A stretch of DNA of 64,000 nt, taken from assembly GCA_001549895.1 (NCBI GenBank), contig AP014719.1:2976001-3040000 (forward strand). The letters run 5' to 3'. Positions 9,963 through 20,054 of the stretch are shown here, piece by piece. Made by a program: the position numbers and the translations under genes. This DNA comes from Arthrobacter sp. Hiyo8 (GTDB lineage Bacteria; Actinomycetota; Actinomycetes; Actinomycetales; Micrococcaceae). How positions within the stretch are numbered: the stretch's first letter is position 1; every line of letters starts with the position of its first letter. The notes under the pieces are model-generated. The model was not told where the DNA came from, searched no databases, and saw nothing but the letters and a program-made list of their open reading frames with translations.

Positions 9963-10292
9963 ATGCTCGACCGACTGGAAGTTGCCGCGGAGCCGAACAG
10001 GCGGCGCCTGTTGCACCTGCTTGCGGCGGGCGAGCGCACCGTGACGGAGCTGGCTGGCGAATTCACGGTGAGCAGATCCGCTGTCTCGCAGCACTTGTTG
10101 TTGCTGGAGCAGGTAGGCCTCGTTGCGGCCCGCAAAGAGGGACGCAACCGCTACTACCGCTTGGATAACGACGGCATGAGAGAACTCCGGATGCTTTTTG
10201 AGCAGTTCTGGACCGCTGAGCTGGACATGCTCCTCGCTGACGCACAAAACTTCACCACCGACCGCCTTCAAACAACAGAGGAATCATCATGA
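9963..10292 (+). CDS. ArsR-family winged-helix regulator
   Basis: About 109 aa with the ArsR DNA-binding helices ERTVTELAGEFTVSRSAVSQHLLLL and the wing GRNRYYRLD. The metal-binding CxC motif of arsenic sensors is absent. That fits the subgroup that sits in front of SRPBCC/AHSA1 genes rather than metal efflux genes. ATG 9963 is preferred because the promoter elements end just before it. The stop overlaps the next start (ATGA), so it is translated together with the SRPBCC fusion. Confidence 0.9.
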   Translation: MLDRLEVAAEPNRRRLLHLLAAGERTVTELAGEFTVSRSAVSQHLLLLEQVGLVAARKEGRNRYYRLDNDGMRELRMLFEQFWTAELDMLLADAQNFTTDRLQTTEESS

Positions 10293-11269
10293 TTTACGAC
10301 AAGACCGTTCTTCTTCCCCTCAACGTCGACCAGGCGTTCGAACTCATCACGCAGCCCGCACGCCTCCGCCGCTGGCAGACCGTTGCCGCCCGCGTCGACC
10401 TCAAGGTTGGCGGCGAGTACCGCTGGACCATCACCCCGGGTCACCACGCGGCGGGAACGTTCACGGAAATCGAGCCCGGCAAGCGCGTCGTCTTCACTTG
10501 GGGCTGGGAGCAGCCCGAAGCGCCGGCGGACAACGTCTCCACGGTAGCCATCACCCTTGAGCCGGCCGACGGCGGCACCTCCGTGCGCTTGGTGCACGAA
10601 GGCCTTCCGACTCCGGAAGCCCTGGCAGGCCACTCCGAGGGCTGGAACCACTACCTCGACCGTCTCCTCGCCGAGGCTTCCACGGGCGACGCCGGTGCCG
10701 ACGAATGGGCAGCTGCCCCTGCCGACCTCAACGAGCTCACCTCCGCGGACGCCACGCTCGCCATCGTGCAACGCGTACTGGCGCAGGTGACCGAGGCCGA
10801 CGCGCAGACCCAGACTCCGTGCGCCGATTTCAACGTGTCCCAGTTGCTTGACCACCTTGCCGGCTCAATTGCCAACATCGCCAAGGCCCTGGGCGCCGAA
10901 GTAGCCGACGACGCCGGGAAGTCGCCCGAGGTGCGCATCGCCGACCTCGCCCAGCCGACGCTGGAAGCCTTCTATCGCCGCGGCCTCGAAGGCACCATTG
11001 ACATGGGCTTCGCCGAACTGCCGGCCACGATGGTCGCCTCCATCCTCAACCTCGAGTTCCTGGTCCACGCCTGGGACTTCTCCAAGGCCCTGGGCTTCGA
11101 GGTGTCGGTGGCGGATGAGCTCACCGACTACGTCGAGGTCCTCGCGCAGAACACCATCAGCGAGCAGGTCCGCGCAAGCGGCAGCTTCGCCGCGGCCCGG
11201 GAAGTCGCCGAGACGGCATCCAGCCTGGAGCGCCTGGTCGCTTTCACCGGCCGGACTGTTCACGCATAA
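10289..11269 (+). CDS. SRPBCC (AHSA1) domain fused to TIGR03086/mycothiol-isomerase-like domain
   Basis: Residues 1 to about 140 form an AHSA1/START-like domain (MIYDKTVLLPLNVDQAFELI, GEYRWTITPGHHAAGTF). From about 165 a DinB-like four-helix domain follows (CADFNVSQLLDHLAGSIANIAKALG, LEFLVHAWDFSKALGF), as in TIGR03086 and mycothiol-dependent maleylpyruvate isomerase-like proteins, where His residues bind metal. The reading frame is continuous across the junction, so this is a real two-domain protein. Substrate unknown. It is coupled to the ArsR regulator by a 4-base overlap. Confidence 0.85.
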   Translation: MIYDKTVLLPLNVDQAFELITQPARLRRWQTVAARVDLKVGGEYRWTITPGHHAAGTFTEIEPGKRVVFTWGWEQPEAPADNVSTVAITLEPADGGTSVRLVHEGLPTPEALAGHSEGWNHYLDRLLAEASTGDAGADEWAAAPADLNELTSADATLAIVQRVLAQVTEADAQTQTPCADFNVSQLLDHLAGSIANIAKALGAEVADDAGKSPEVRIADLAQPTLEAFYRRGLEGTIDMGFAELPATMVASILNLEFLVHAWDFSKALGFEVSVADELTDYVEVLAQNTISEQVRASGSFAAAREVAETASSLERLVAFTGRTVHA

Positions 11270-11299
11270 GCTCGAGGCATCATCAACGAAGGGATAGCA

Positions 11300-12085
11300 A
11301 TGCCGCAGGTTGATAGCTACAAGCAGGGAACCCCGTGTTGGGTGGACCTGTCGTCGTCGGACATTGAGGCCTCCAAGGCCTTTTACAGTGATCTGTTCGG
11401 CTGGGAATTGGACGCGATGGATGCCGGCAACGGCATGACCTACTACATGGCCAAGCTGCAGGACCGCTACGTGGCGGGCATGATGCAGCAGATGCCGGAC
11501 ATGGCCGCGGCCGGCGCACCGTCCTTCTGGGCCAACTACCTCGCCGTCGATTCGGTAGATGACGCCGCTGTGCGCGTCACGGCGGCAGGCGGCAACGTTC
11601 TCTTCCCGCCGGACAGCGTCCCCAACGGAAGCGGGCGGATGTTCTTCGCAGCCGATCCCACGGGTGCACAGATTGGCTTCTGGGAGGCCGGAACCCACCA
11701 CGGCGCCGGGCTGGTCAATGAACCGGGCACGGTGGTCTGGAACGAACTGCAGACGAACGACGTCCCCAAGGCCGTCGCCTTCTACGAATCCGTGACGGGA
11801 TGCTCCAGCGAGACGGCCGCGGCCGGAGACCTGCAGGAATACACCCAGCTCGTAGTGGACGGGAAGTCCGTGGGCGGCGCCATGAAGCAGCCCGTCGAGG
11901 GAATGCCGCCGTTCTGGATGACCTACTTCAATGTTGCGGACGTGAACGAGTCCGTGGCGAAGGCCGTCGAGCTCGGCGCCCAGGTCTTCGCGCCTGCCTT
12001 CGACGTCCCTGGCGTCGGCCGCATGGCAGTCCTCGGTGATCCAGCCGGAGCAGCCTTCAGCGTCATGGCCGCCGAAAGCAACTAG
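11300..12085 (+). CDS. two-domain VOC (glyoxalase/bleomycin resistance) family protein
   Basis: Intact, about 261 aa, two tandem VOC units: the first from PCWVDLSSSDIEASKAFYSDLFGWEL, the second from VWNELQTNDVPKAVAFYESVTG. This resembles the CFP-30-like actinobacterial proteins. The substrate is unknown. It follows the SRPBCC fusion after 30 bp in the same direction and ends in a strong terminator, so it closes the ArsR-controlled operon. Confidence 0.85.
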   Translation: MPQVDSYKQGTPCWVDLSSSDIEASKAFYSDLFGWELDAMDAGNGMTYYMAKLQDRYVAGMMQQMPDMAAAGAPSFWANYLAVDSVDDAAVRVTAAGGNVLFPPDSVPNGSGRMFFAADPTGAQIGFWEAGTHHGAGLVNEPGTVVWNELQTNDVPKAVAFYESVTGCSSETAAAGDLQEYTQLVVDGKSVGGAMKQPVEGMPPFWMTYFNVADVNESVAKAVELGAQVFAPAFDVPGVGRMAVLGDPAGAAFSVMAAESN

Positions 12086-12094
12086 GCCTCAAAC

Positions 12095-12142
12095 AAAAGT
12101 GCCCACCCAACTGCCTGATCGGCAATGGGGTGGGCACTTTTT
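12095..12142. terminator. bidirectional terminator between the VOC gene and purM
   Basis: Outer stem AAAAGTGCCCACCC (12095-12108) pairs exactly with GGGTGGGCACTTTT (12128-12141), with a small inner TGCC/GGCA stem in the loop. T runs lie on both strands, suiting the convergent VOC (+) and purM (-) genes. Confidence 0.9.
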
Positions 12143-12155
12143 GCGTGAAGAACGC

Positions 12156-13315
12156 TTAGGCGTAGGCGTTCACGAGGCGCACGGCGCCGCCGTCGACGCC
12201 CTTGGCGCCCTGGACGTAGTCCGGACCGCTCTTGATGACCGAGTCGGAGTCCGCGCCACCGTACCCATGACCCACGACGGCAAGCCGCGCTCGTTGAGGC
12301 GGGCCACGGCGGCGTCGGCGATTTCGGGAGACACGATGGCCACCATGCCGACACCGAGGTTGAGCGTGCGCTCGAGGTCGGCAAGGGGAACATTGCCGAG
12401 CTCGGACACCAGCTTGAAGATGGCCGGCAGTTCCCAGGTGGCGCGGTCAACCGTGGCCACGAGGCCCTGCGGCAGGACGCGGGCCAGGTTGGCTGCGAGG
12501 CCGCCGCCGGTGACGTGGCTGAAGCCGTGCACGGCGCCGGGCGCAGTACCCAGGCCGCTGACCGGGAACGCGCGGGCGAGGTCCAGGCAATCGGCGGCGT
12601 AGACGCGGGTGGGCTCCAGCAGTTCTTCGCCCAGCGTGCGGCCGAGTTCGGAGACCTGGCGGTCAAGGGCCCAGCCGGCGTGGTTGATAACGCGACGGAC
12701 CAGGGAGTAGCCGTTGGAGTGCAGGCCCGAGGAGGCCATGCCGATCACGACGTCGCCGGCGCGGACGCGGTCCGGGCCAAGCAGGGCGTCGGCTTCGACA
12801 ACACCGGTAGCTGCACCGGCGACGTCGTACTCGTGCTCACCCAGGAGGCCCGGGTGCTCAGCGGTTTCGCCACCCACAAGGGCAGTGCCCGCCACGGAAC
12901 AAGCGGCGGCGATGCCGCGGACGATGTCCGCGATGCGCTCGGGGACAACCTTGCCGCACGCGATGTAGTCGGTCATGAAGAGCGGCTCCGCGCCGACTAC
13001 GACGATGTCGTCCACCACCATGCCGACCAGGTCGAAGCCGATGGTGTCGTGGATGTCCATGGCCTGGGCGATGGCCACCTTGGTGCCGACGCCGTCCGTG
13101 GACGTGGCTAGCAGGGGCCGCTTGTACGTGAGCAGCTTGGAGACATCGTACAGGCCGGCGAAACCGCCGACGCCGCCGAGCACGGAGCTGTTGTGGGTCG
13201 CCTTGACGGCGTCCTTCATGAGTTCGACGGCGCGGTCACCCGCTTCGACGTCGACGCCGGCGGACGCGTAGGTGATGCCGGTTGTGTTCTCAGCGGCGGA
13301 GGATGCGGAGGTCAT
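12156..13315 (-). CDS. purM: phosphoribosylformylglycinamidine cyclo-ligase, one frameshift
   Basis: AIR synthetase, the fifth step of purine synthesis. Clear landmarks are ITYASAGVDVEAGDRAVELM, TDGVGTKVAIA, GGETAEHPG and ASSGLHSNGYSLVR. The frame shifts near 12262, after VMGTVA; in the next frame it ends DYVQGAKGVDGGAVRLVNAYA with a TAA at 12156-12158. Restored length is near 386 aa. It lies 25 bp downstream of purF on the same strand, the usual actinobacterial purF-purM pair. Confidence 0.95.
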
Positions 13316-13340
13316 ACAGACTCTTTCTTATCGGCGTCGG

Positions 13341-14928
13341 TCAGCAGGTTCTCAAACTCGGCGTCGGGTCCGGGATCGCAGCCCGTGGCGCCGGCTTGTT
13401 GGCCGGGTCGTCCGAGTCCGCGGTTACGGCTTCGGCGGAGATGCCCGACGTCGGCAGCCCGCCGAGGTCGGTGCGCTCCAGGAGGTTCTTGCCCAGTTTG
13501 TCCGAACCCGGAAGTGCGATGGGGTACTGGCCGGTGAAGCAGGCGGTACAGAGGCGTTCGCGCGGTTGCTGGGTGGCGCCGATCATGCCGTCTTCGGAAA
13601 TGTAGGCCAGCGAATCCGCTCCGATGGCCTGGGAGATTTCCTCGATGGTGGCGCCGTTGGCGATCAGTTCAGCGCGGGACGCGAAGTCGATGCCGTAGAA
13701 GCAGGGCCACTGGACGGGCGGGGAGGAGATCTTGACGTGGACGGCTGCGGCTCCGGCCTCGCGGAGCATCCTGACGATGGCGCGCTGGGTGTTGCCGCGG
13801 ACGATCGAGTCATCCACTACCACCACGCGCTTGCCGCGGATCACGGATTCGAGGGCGTTGAGCTTGAGCCGGATGCCGAGCTGGCGCAGGGTCTGCGAGG
13901 GCTGGATGAACGTGCGGCCCACGTAGGAGTTCTTGACGAAGCCGTGCGCGAACGGGATGCCGGATTCTTCGGCGTAACCGACCGCTGCCGGGGTTCCGGA
14001 TTCGGGGACCGGGATGACGATGTCCGCTACCTGGGTGTTTTCGCGGGCCAGCTGGCGGCCCATCTCCACGCGGGACTCGTACACGGAGCGCCCGGCAATC
14101 GACGCGTCGGGGCGCGCAAGGTAGACGTACTCGAAAACGCAACCGGCCGGCGTCGCTTCTGCGAAACGCTGGGAACGGACGCCGTTTTCGTCAATGGCGA
14201 TGAACTCGCCAGGCTCGATCTCGCGGATGAAGCTGGCCCGACGGTTGCCAAGGCGGACTGTTCCGACGCGACGACCCAGCCGCGCTCGAGGCGGCCAAGG
14301 CACAAGGGGCGGATGCCGAAGGTATCGCGGGCCGCGTAGAGGGTGCCTTCGTCCATGAACACGAAGCAGAAGCCGCCCGGATCTTGGGAAGCAGCTCAAG
14401 CGCGGTCTGTTCGAGGGTCTTGCCCTCTTCGCCTTCGAGGAGGGCAGTGACCAGGGCGGTGTCCGAGGTGTTGCCCTGCTTCATTTCGCCGGTCAACTGA
14501 CCGCCGTTGAGTTCGAGGATCATTTCCCGGAGCTCAGCCGTGTTGGTCAGGTTGCCGTTGTGCGCGAGGGCAACGGTGCCGGTGGCGGTTGCGCCCAGGG
14601 TGGGCTGTGCGTTGGCCCAGTGGCTTGCTCCGGTGGTGGAGTAGCGGCAGTGGCCGACGGCAAGGTGCCCGGTGAGGGTGTTCAGGGTTGTCTCGTCGAA
14701 GACCTGGGACACGAGGCCCATGTCCTTGTAGACATTGATGCGCTTGCCGTCACTGGTAGCAATACCAGCCGATTCTTGTCCGCGGTGCTGCAACGCATAC
14801 AGCCCGTAATAGGTGAGTTTTGCTACTTCTTCGCCCGGCGCCCAGACCCCGAAGACGCCACAAGCGTCCTGAGGTCCTTTTTCGTCGGGGAGAAGATCAT
14901 GAGAAAGTTTTCCGTCGCCACGTGCCAC
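13341..14928 (-). CDS. purF: amidophosphoribosyltransferase, two frameshifts
   Basis: First committed enzyme of purine synthesis. The N-terminal glutaminase domain has nucleophile Cys23 in DACGVFGVW after a short propeptide, then ALQHRGQESAGIA. The phosphoribosyltransferase domain has the PRPP loop VVVVDDSIVRGNTQRA. The C-terminal part has CFYGIDFASRAELIA. Three frames are needed, with breaks near 14388 (before FVFMDEGTLYAARD) and 14245. Start MARGDGKLSHDLLPDEKG at 14928. Confidence 0.95.
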
Positions 14929-14990
14929 TGGTCAATTGTCGCATGATGTTGGCGTGGTACTTTCCCTCACGCGACATTGTGACCGGGATC

Positions 14991-15373
14991 CTATGCCCCG
15001 GCGTCGTCCTCTGTGGGGCTGGGCACGGACTCGACGACGGCACGCTGGGAACGCCGCACGCTGACTTTGTCGAGGACGAGGGCCGCGACGGCGCCCAGCA
15101 GCACGCCGCCCGCGGCGAAGGACACAAGGAAAAAACCGAAGACCGCCCCCGTGTCGAAACTTTGGTCGCCGGGATCCCGTAGGCAACGAACGCGGCAACA
15201 ATGATGCCGAGCACCCCGCCCAGTCCCATGAAGGGAACGAACTTCGGCGCACGGCGGACCGTGATCCCGCGGCGTTCCGGAGTGCCGTTGTCTGCCGCGG
15301 CGTTGCGTGCCGGGCTGTTGTGTGACGTGCTGTTTTGCGATGTGCCGTCGGCGTTCGCGCCCTCAGAAACCAT
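14991..15373 (-). CDS. small two-helix membrane protein, one frameshift
   Basis: After a polar Asn/Ser-rich N-terminus the first helix is FMGLGGVLGIIVAAFVAYG. One base is missing near 15178; the other frame then reads GDQSFDTGAVFGFFLVSFAA and a second helix before ending SPTEDDAGA at 14991. Total about 127 aa. Similar two-helix proteins occur upstream of purF in related actinobacteria; function unknown. It lies 62 bp upstream of purF on the same strand and is divergent from the permease at 15509. Confidence 0.7.
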
Positions 15374-15508
15374 GCCTTCCAGCTTACCGTTCCGAAGAGG
15401 TTGGTTTGTGGTCTGAAGTCAGACCATTGACAGATTGATGTGAAGTGGGTCACTATCGATGCGAGCGGTGTCGGCCCGTTCCCCCTTCCGTTTAGAAAGA
15501 GAATAATC

Positions 15509-17052
15509 ATGAGTGATCGTTCTACGGCAGCGAAGGTGCAGGCTGTGCAAGACGCAGATGCTGCGGCCCTCGCCGAGCTTGGCTACAAGCAAGAGTTACA
15601 TCGCGGCATGTCCGGCTTCTCCAACTTCGCAGTCTCGTTTTCCATCATTTCGATTTTGGCTGGCTGCATTACCTCCTTCAGCATTGCGCTCAAGTCCGGC
15701 GGTCCGGCTGCCATCAACCTGGGTTGGCCGCTGGTTGGCGTTCTGGTCCTGTGCGTGGCGCTCTCCATGGCCGAGGTTTGTTCGCGGTACCCGACCGCCG
15801 GTGGCTTGTATTTCTGGGCCGGCAGGCTCGCCAAACGCAACAAGCGGGCCTGGGCCTGGTATGTCGGGTGGTTCAATTTCCTCGGTGAAGTGGCCGTCAC
15901 GGCCGCAATCGACTTCGGCTGCGCCACAACAATGATGGCTTTCGCGGCGCTGACTTTCGGCGTTGAGCCCACCCCGGGCGGTACGTTCGCGCTGTTCGTC
16001 GTCCTCATGGTTATCCACGCCCTGCTCAACAGTTTCGGCGTCAAGATTGTCAGTTTCCTGTCCAATGTCTCGGCCTGGTGGCACATCGTGGGTGTTGCGA
16101 TCATTGTGGCGGCGCTGTGGCTCATGCCCACGAGCCACCAGTCCTTTGACTGGACGATGACCGCGTGGCACAACGAAACCGGCTTCACTTTCGGGCCGTA
16201 CGTCTTCCTCATGGGCCTGCTCATGTCGCAGTACACCTACACCGGCTACGATGCTTCGGCCCACGTTGCCGAGGAGACCAAGAACGCAGCCATTGCGGCT
16301 CCCAAGGGGATTGTCATGAGCGTCGTCATCTCCATCATTGGTGGCTGGATACTGCTCTACTCACTCGTCGCGGCGATCCCGGACGGCTCAGAGGAAGGCC
16401 TGACCACTCTTGGCGCTACGGCAACAGGCTTGCCCCCGGCGCAGATTTTCCTGGATGCATTGGGCAACCCGGCGTAGCGAAATTCCTGCTGGCCATCGTG
16501 GTGGGCGCACAATTCTTCTGTGGCATGGCCTCAGTGACCGCCAACTCACGCATGACCTACGCTTTCTCCCGCGACAATGCACTGCCAGGCTCCCGCATCT
16601 GGGCCAAAGTCAACGCCCGGAGCGGCACCCCCACAAATTCCATCTGGCTCTGCGTTGGCTGCGCGATCGTGCTCGCCTCACCAGCCCTGTTCAACACCAC
16701 CGCGTATTTTGCCGTGACGAGCGTGGCCGTCATTGGCCTCTACATCGCGTACATCACCCCCGTGTTGCTCCGCAGGCTCAACAAGAACTTCGTACCGGGC
16801 CCGTGGCACCTGGGGAAATGGAGTCCCGTCATCAACTGGGTAGCGATTGTGTGGGTCGCCATCATCGTGATCCTCTTCGTTCTTCCGCCCGTCGCAGACA
16901 TCACCATCGACACGTTCAACTACGCGCCGATCGCCGTCGTCGTCGTGTTCCTCCTTGCCACCGTGCTTTGGTACACCACGGGGCGCCGGACATTCATGAC
17001 GAGTGCCGAACAGGAGCACCTGACGATCGACGCCGATAAGCTGCTCAACTAG
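15509..17052 (+). CDS. APC superfamily amino acid/polyamine permease, one frameshift
   Basis: About 12 membrane helices. Diagnostic are GMSGFSNFAVSFSIISILAG at the start of the core and YTGYDASAHVAEETKNA in the middle, as in the GABA/choline/amino acid permease branch. One G missing near 16474 (cccggcgtagc for cccgggcgtagc) introduces a stop after ALGNPA; the next frame continues GVAKFLLAIVVGAQFFCGMA to 17052. Start MSDRSTAAKVQ at 15509. It heads a Puu-like cluster, so its cargo is probably an amine or polyamine. Confidence 0.85.
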
Positions 17053-17111
17053 CAACACACGCGGGCCGCCGGCGATTCTCCGCCGGTGGCCTCCCACCAA
17101 GGAAGGCCACC

Positions 17112-17843
17112 ATGTTGTTCGCCGAACCGATTGAATCCCCCCTCCTGGAGACGGTCTTGCTTCCCGTGCGCGGACACATGGCGTTCGAGTCATGCGTTGA
17201 GCACTTGGGATCGGCAATCCAGTTGGGGATCTTCAAAACCGGTGAGCGCCTCCCGCCCGAGCGCGACTTGGCCGAGCGCATGCAGGTCTCCCGGGCCACG
17301 CTGCGGGAAGCGATCAGCGCGTTGCGAGCCGCGGGCTTCGTCACGACCGTCCGGGGGCGGGGCGGCGGAACCATCGTGGAACCGGTCGGCAACGCCCGGC
17401 CGCCGGAGCGCCTCGACAACAAGGACAGGCAGGGGGAAATCAGCGACATCCTCATCTTCCGTTCCGTGATTGAACCCGGGCTTGCCAGCGGGCGGCCTCG
17501 ATGCGGCTCAGCGAGGATCAGCGTCAGCTCCTGATTGATTCCTTGGCCGAGGTTGAAAACGCGGGTTCCCGGTGGAATACAGGCAAGCCGACGCCCGCCT
17601 CCACCTGGCTTTCTCCGCTGTTGCGGGTCGTCCGAACTCAATAAAGCCAGCACCACCATCCAGACAAAGATCCACGAGTTCCTCGCGGAAATCCCCTTTC
17701 TGCAGCGGAACATCGAACATTCAAACCAAGAGCATCGATTGATAGTGCAGGCCATCCTCGACGGCGAGCCTGCAGCGGCCCGAAGCGTCATGGAATTGCA
17801 CTGCGAGTCCACTGCCGCACTACTCAAGGGACTACTGAAATGA
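17112..17843 (+). CDS. GntR-family regulator (FadR subgroup), several frameshifts
   Basis: Helix-turn-helix GERLPPERDLAERMQVSRATLREAISAL is clear, followed by VRGRGGGTIVEP. The FCD domain is split over three frames between about 17490 and 17640 and resumes at ELNKASTTIQTKIHEFLAE; it ends LKGLLK at 17843. It probably senses the amine pathway substrate. An AAGGAAGG ribosome site precedes the ATG. The stop overlaps the ligase start (ATGA). Decay rather than sequence error cannot be fully excluded here because several shifts cluster. Confidence 0.75.
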
Positions 17844-19250
17844 GCAGCACTATGAACGACATTTCGAACACCGTGAAAACTACCGTTCACCCTCGCAATG
17901 ACCGCATGCTCACCGTTGAGCAACTCAAGGCGCGGATTGGCGACGGCGCCATAGACACCGTGATTCTCGGCTTCACCGACATGCAGGGCAGGCTTCAGGG
18001 CAAGCTCCTTCACGCGCAATTCTTCCTTGATTCCGTCCTGGAGCACGGCACGGAAGGCTGCAACTACCTCCTCGCCGTTGACACCGAAATGAACACTGTC
18101 GACGGCTATGACATTTCCTCGTGGGAAAAGGGCTATGGAGACATGGTCTTCGACATGGATTTGGACACCATCCGTGTCCTTCCCTACCGCGAGGGGAGTG
18201 CGCTGATCCAGTGCGATCTGTCGATGACCGACGGCACTCCGGTCTCTGTTTCGCCCGCGCCATGCTCAAGCGCCAGACGGCCAAGGCGGCCGAGCGCGGT
18301 TGGAAGGCACTTGCCGGAACCGAGCTTGAGTTTGTGGTCTACAACGACTCCTACGAGCAGGCATGGGACCTGGACTACAAGCACCTCACTCCTGCCAATC
18401 AATACAACGTGGACTACTCGCTCCTGGGATCGGGTCGCGTGGAACCCCTGCTTCGCCGGATCCGGAACGAGATGTACGCAGCGGGCATGACCGTGGAATC
18501 CGCGAAAGGTGAATGCAACTTCGGCCAACACGAGATCGCGTTCAAGTACGACGAAGCGGTCACAACGGCGGACAACCATTCCGTCTACAAGACCGCGGCC
18601 AAGGACATCGCCCATGACATGGGCCAATCCATTACCTTCATGGCCAAGCCCAACGAGCGCGAGGGCAATTCCTGCCACATCCACCTGTCCCTTCGCGGAC
18701 TCGACGACGAGCTGGTCTTCTGGGACAAGGCCACCGGAGCCCGCACCAAAACCTACGATCACTTCATCGCCGGAGTGCTTGCCACGATGCGGGAATTCAC
18801 GCTCTTCTACGCTCCCAACATCAACTCCTACAAGCGGTTCGTCAAAGGCTCGTTCGCTCCGACGGCGGTGGCCTGGGCCTCGACAACCGCACCTGCTCGG
18901 TGCGCCTCGTGGGCCATGGTCAAAGCGCGCGCCTGGAGAACCGGCTGCCCGGTGGCGACGTGAACCCGTACTTGGCACTGTCGGCCATGCTTGCCGGCGG
19001 GCTCTACGGAATCGAAAACGAGCTCGAACTCGAGCCCGCAACCCTTGGCAACGCCTACACCTCGGGTGCTCCCACCGTGCCGACGACGATGCGGGAAGCG
19101 CGGGATCTGTTCGCCAACTCCGTGATCGCCAAGGAAGTCTTCGGCGAGGAAGTGGTGCGGCACTACGTGAACTACGCCGACGTCGAACTGGCAGCTTTTG
19201 AGTCCGTCATCACGGACTGGGAGCTCCGCCGCGGCTTCGAAAGGCTGTAG
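17840..19250 (+). CDS. glutamine-synthetase-family gamma-glutamylamine ligase (PuuA/GlnA-like), two frameshifts
   Basis: Glutamine synthetase fold: beta-grasp N-domain (VILGFTDMQGRLQGKLLHAQ), then catalytic domain with GTELEFVVYND, KGECNFGQHEIAFKY, GNSCHIHLSL and, after a second shift, NRTCSVRLVGHGQSARLENRLPGG restored across frames. Shifts are near 18243 and 18868. The family puts glutamate onto putrescine, ethanolamine or related amines using ATP. The genes that follow (hydrolase, aldehyde dehydrogenase) match that chemistry rather than ammonia assimilation. Restored length about 470 aa. Confidence 0.85.
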
Positions 19251-19253
19251 GCG

Positions 19254-20054
19254 ATGACTCAGAATCAGACACAGGCTCCAGGTTCAAGCCGGCCTCCTCG
19301 CATCGCGTTGACCACTTATCTTCAAAACGCGAAATGGGGGATTTGGGACGCGCGGGCAGCGGTACTGCCGGCAACGTATTTGGAAGCCGTGGTGGCGGCA
19401 GGCGGCACCCCTCTCCTGCTGCCGCCCATCGGCACCGATACTTCCGTCCTTGACCTCGTGGATGGCCTCGTTGTGGTGGGAGGCGCCGACGTCGACCCCG
19501 GAAATTACGACGCCGAGCCCCACCCGAGCACACGCAGCCAGCCCGAGCGGGACGAGCACGATATCTCGTTGACGCTGGCGGCCTTGGAGAAGGGCATTCC
19601 GCTCTTCGCGATCTGCCGCGGCGCGCAAATCCTCAACGTGGCCCTGGGCGGAAACCTCATCCAGCACGTGCCGGACGTGCTGCCCGAGGCGAACTACCAA
19701 CCTGCTCCCGGAGTCTACGGGGAGGTTGAGTTCGATACTCGGCCGGGCAGCATCAGCGCGCAACTACTAGGTGAAAAGGCATCGGCGCCGGTCTATCACC
19801 ACCAGATTCTTGACCGGGTTGCCGAAGGCCTTTGCGTCACCGCGCGTGCGGCGGACGGGACGGTCGAGGCCGTCGAATCGACCCAAGGAAGTTGGGCGTT
19901 GGGCGTTCAGTTTCATCCTGAACAAAATCGTTCCGACGTGCGGCTCTTCGAAGGATTCATTGAGGCTGCCAGAAGGTACCGGGACGGGGAACTCTACGCT
20001 GAGCGCCTCAACCCATCGACGGAATTCACAGCGACAGAAAAGAGCTGGGCGTGA
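19254..20054 (+). CDS. gamma-glutamyl-GABA hydrolase family protein (PuuD-like)
   Basis: Intact class I glutamine-amidotransferase fold (peptidase C26), 266 aa. Nucleophile Cys121 in FAICRGAQILNVALGGNLIQ, catalytic His in GVQFHPEQNRS. Predicted to release glutamate from gamma-glutamyl carboxylic acids such as gamma-glutamyl-GABA, the last step of a Puu-type pathway. It begins 3 bp after the ligase stop and overlaps the next start (GTGA). Confidence 0.9.
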   Translation: MTQNQTQAPGSSRPPRIALTTYLQNAKWGIWDARAAVLPATYLEAVVAAGGTPLLLPPIGTDTSVLDLVDGLVVVGGADVDPGNYDAEPHPSTRSQPERDEHDISLTLAALEKGIPLFAICRGAQILNVALGGNLIQHVPDVLPEANYQPAPGVYGEVEFDTRPGSISAQLLGEKASAPVYHHQILDRVAEGLCVTARAADGTVEAVESTQGSWALGVQFHPEQNRSDVRLFEGFIEAARRYRDGELYAERLNPSTEFTATEKSWA

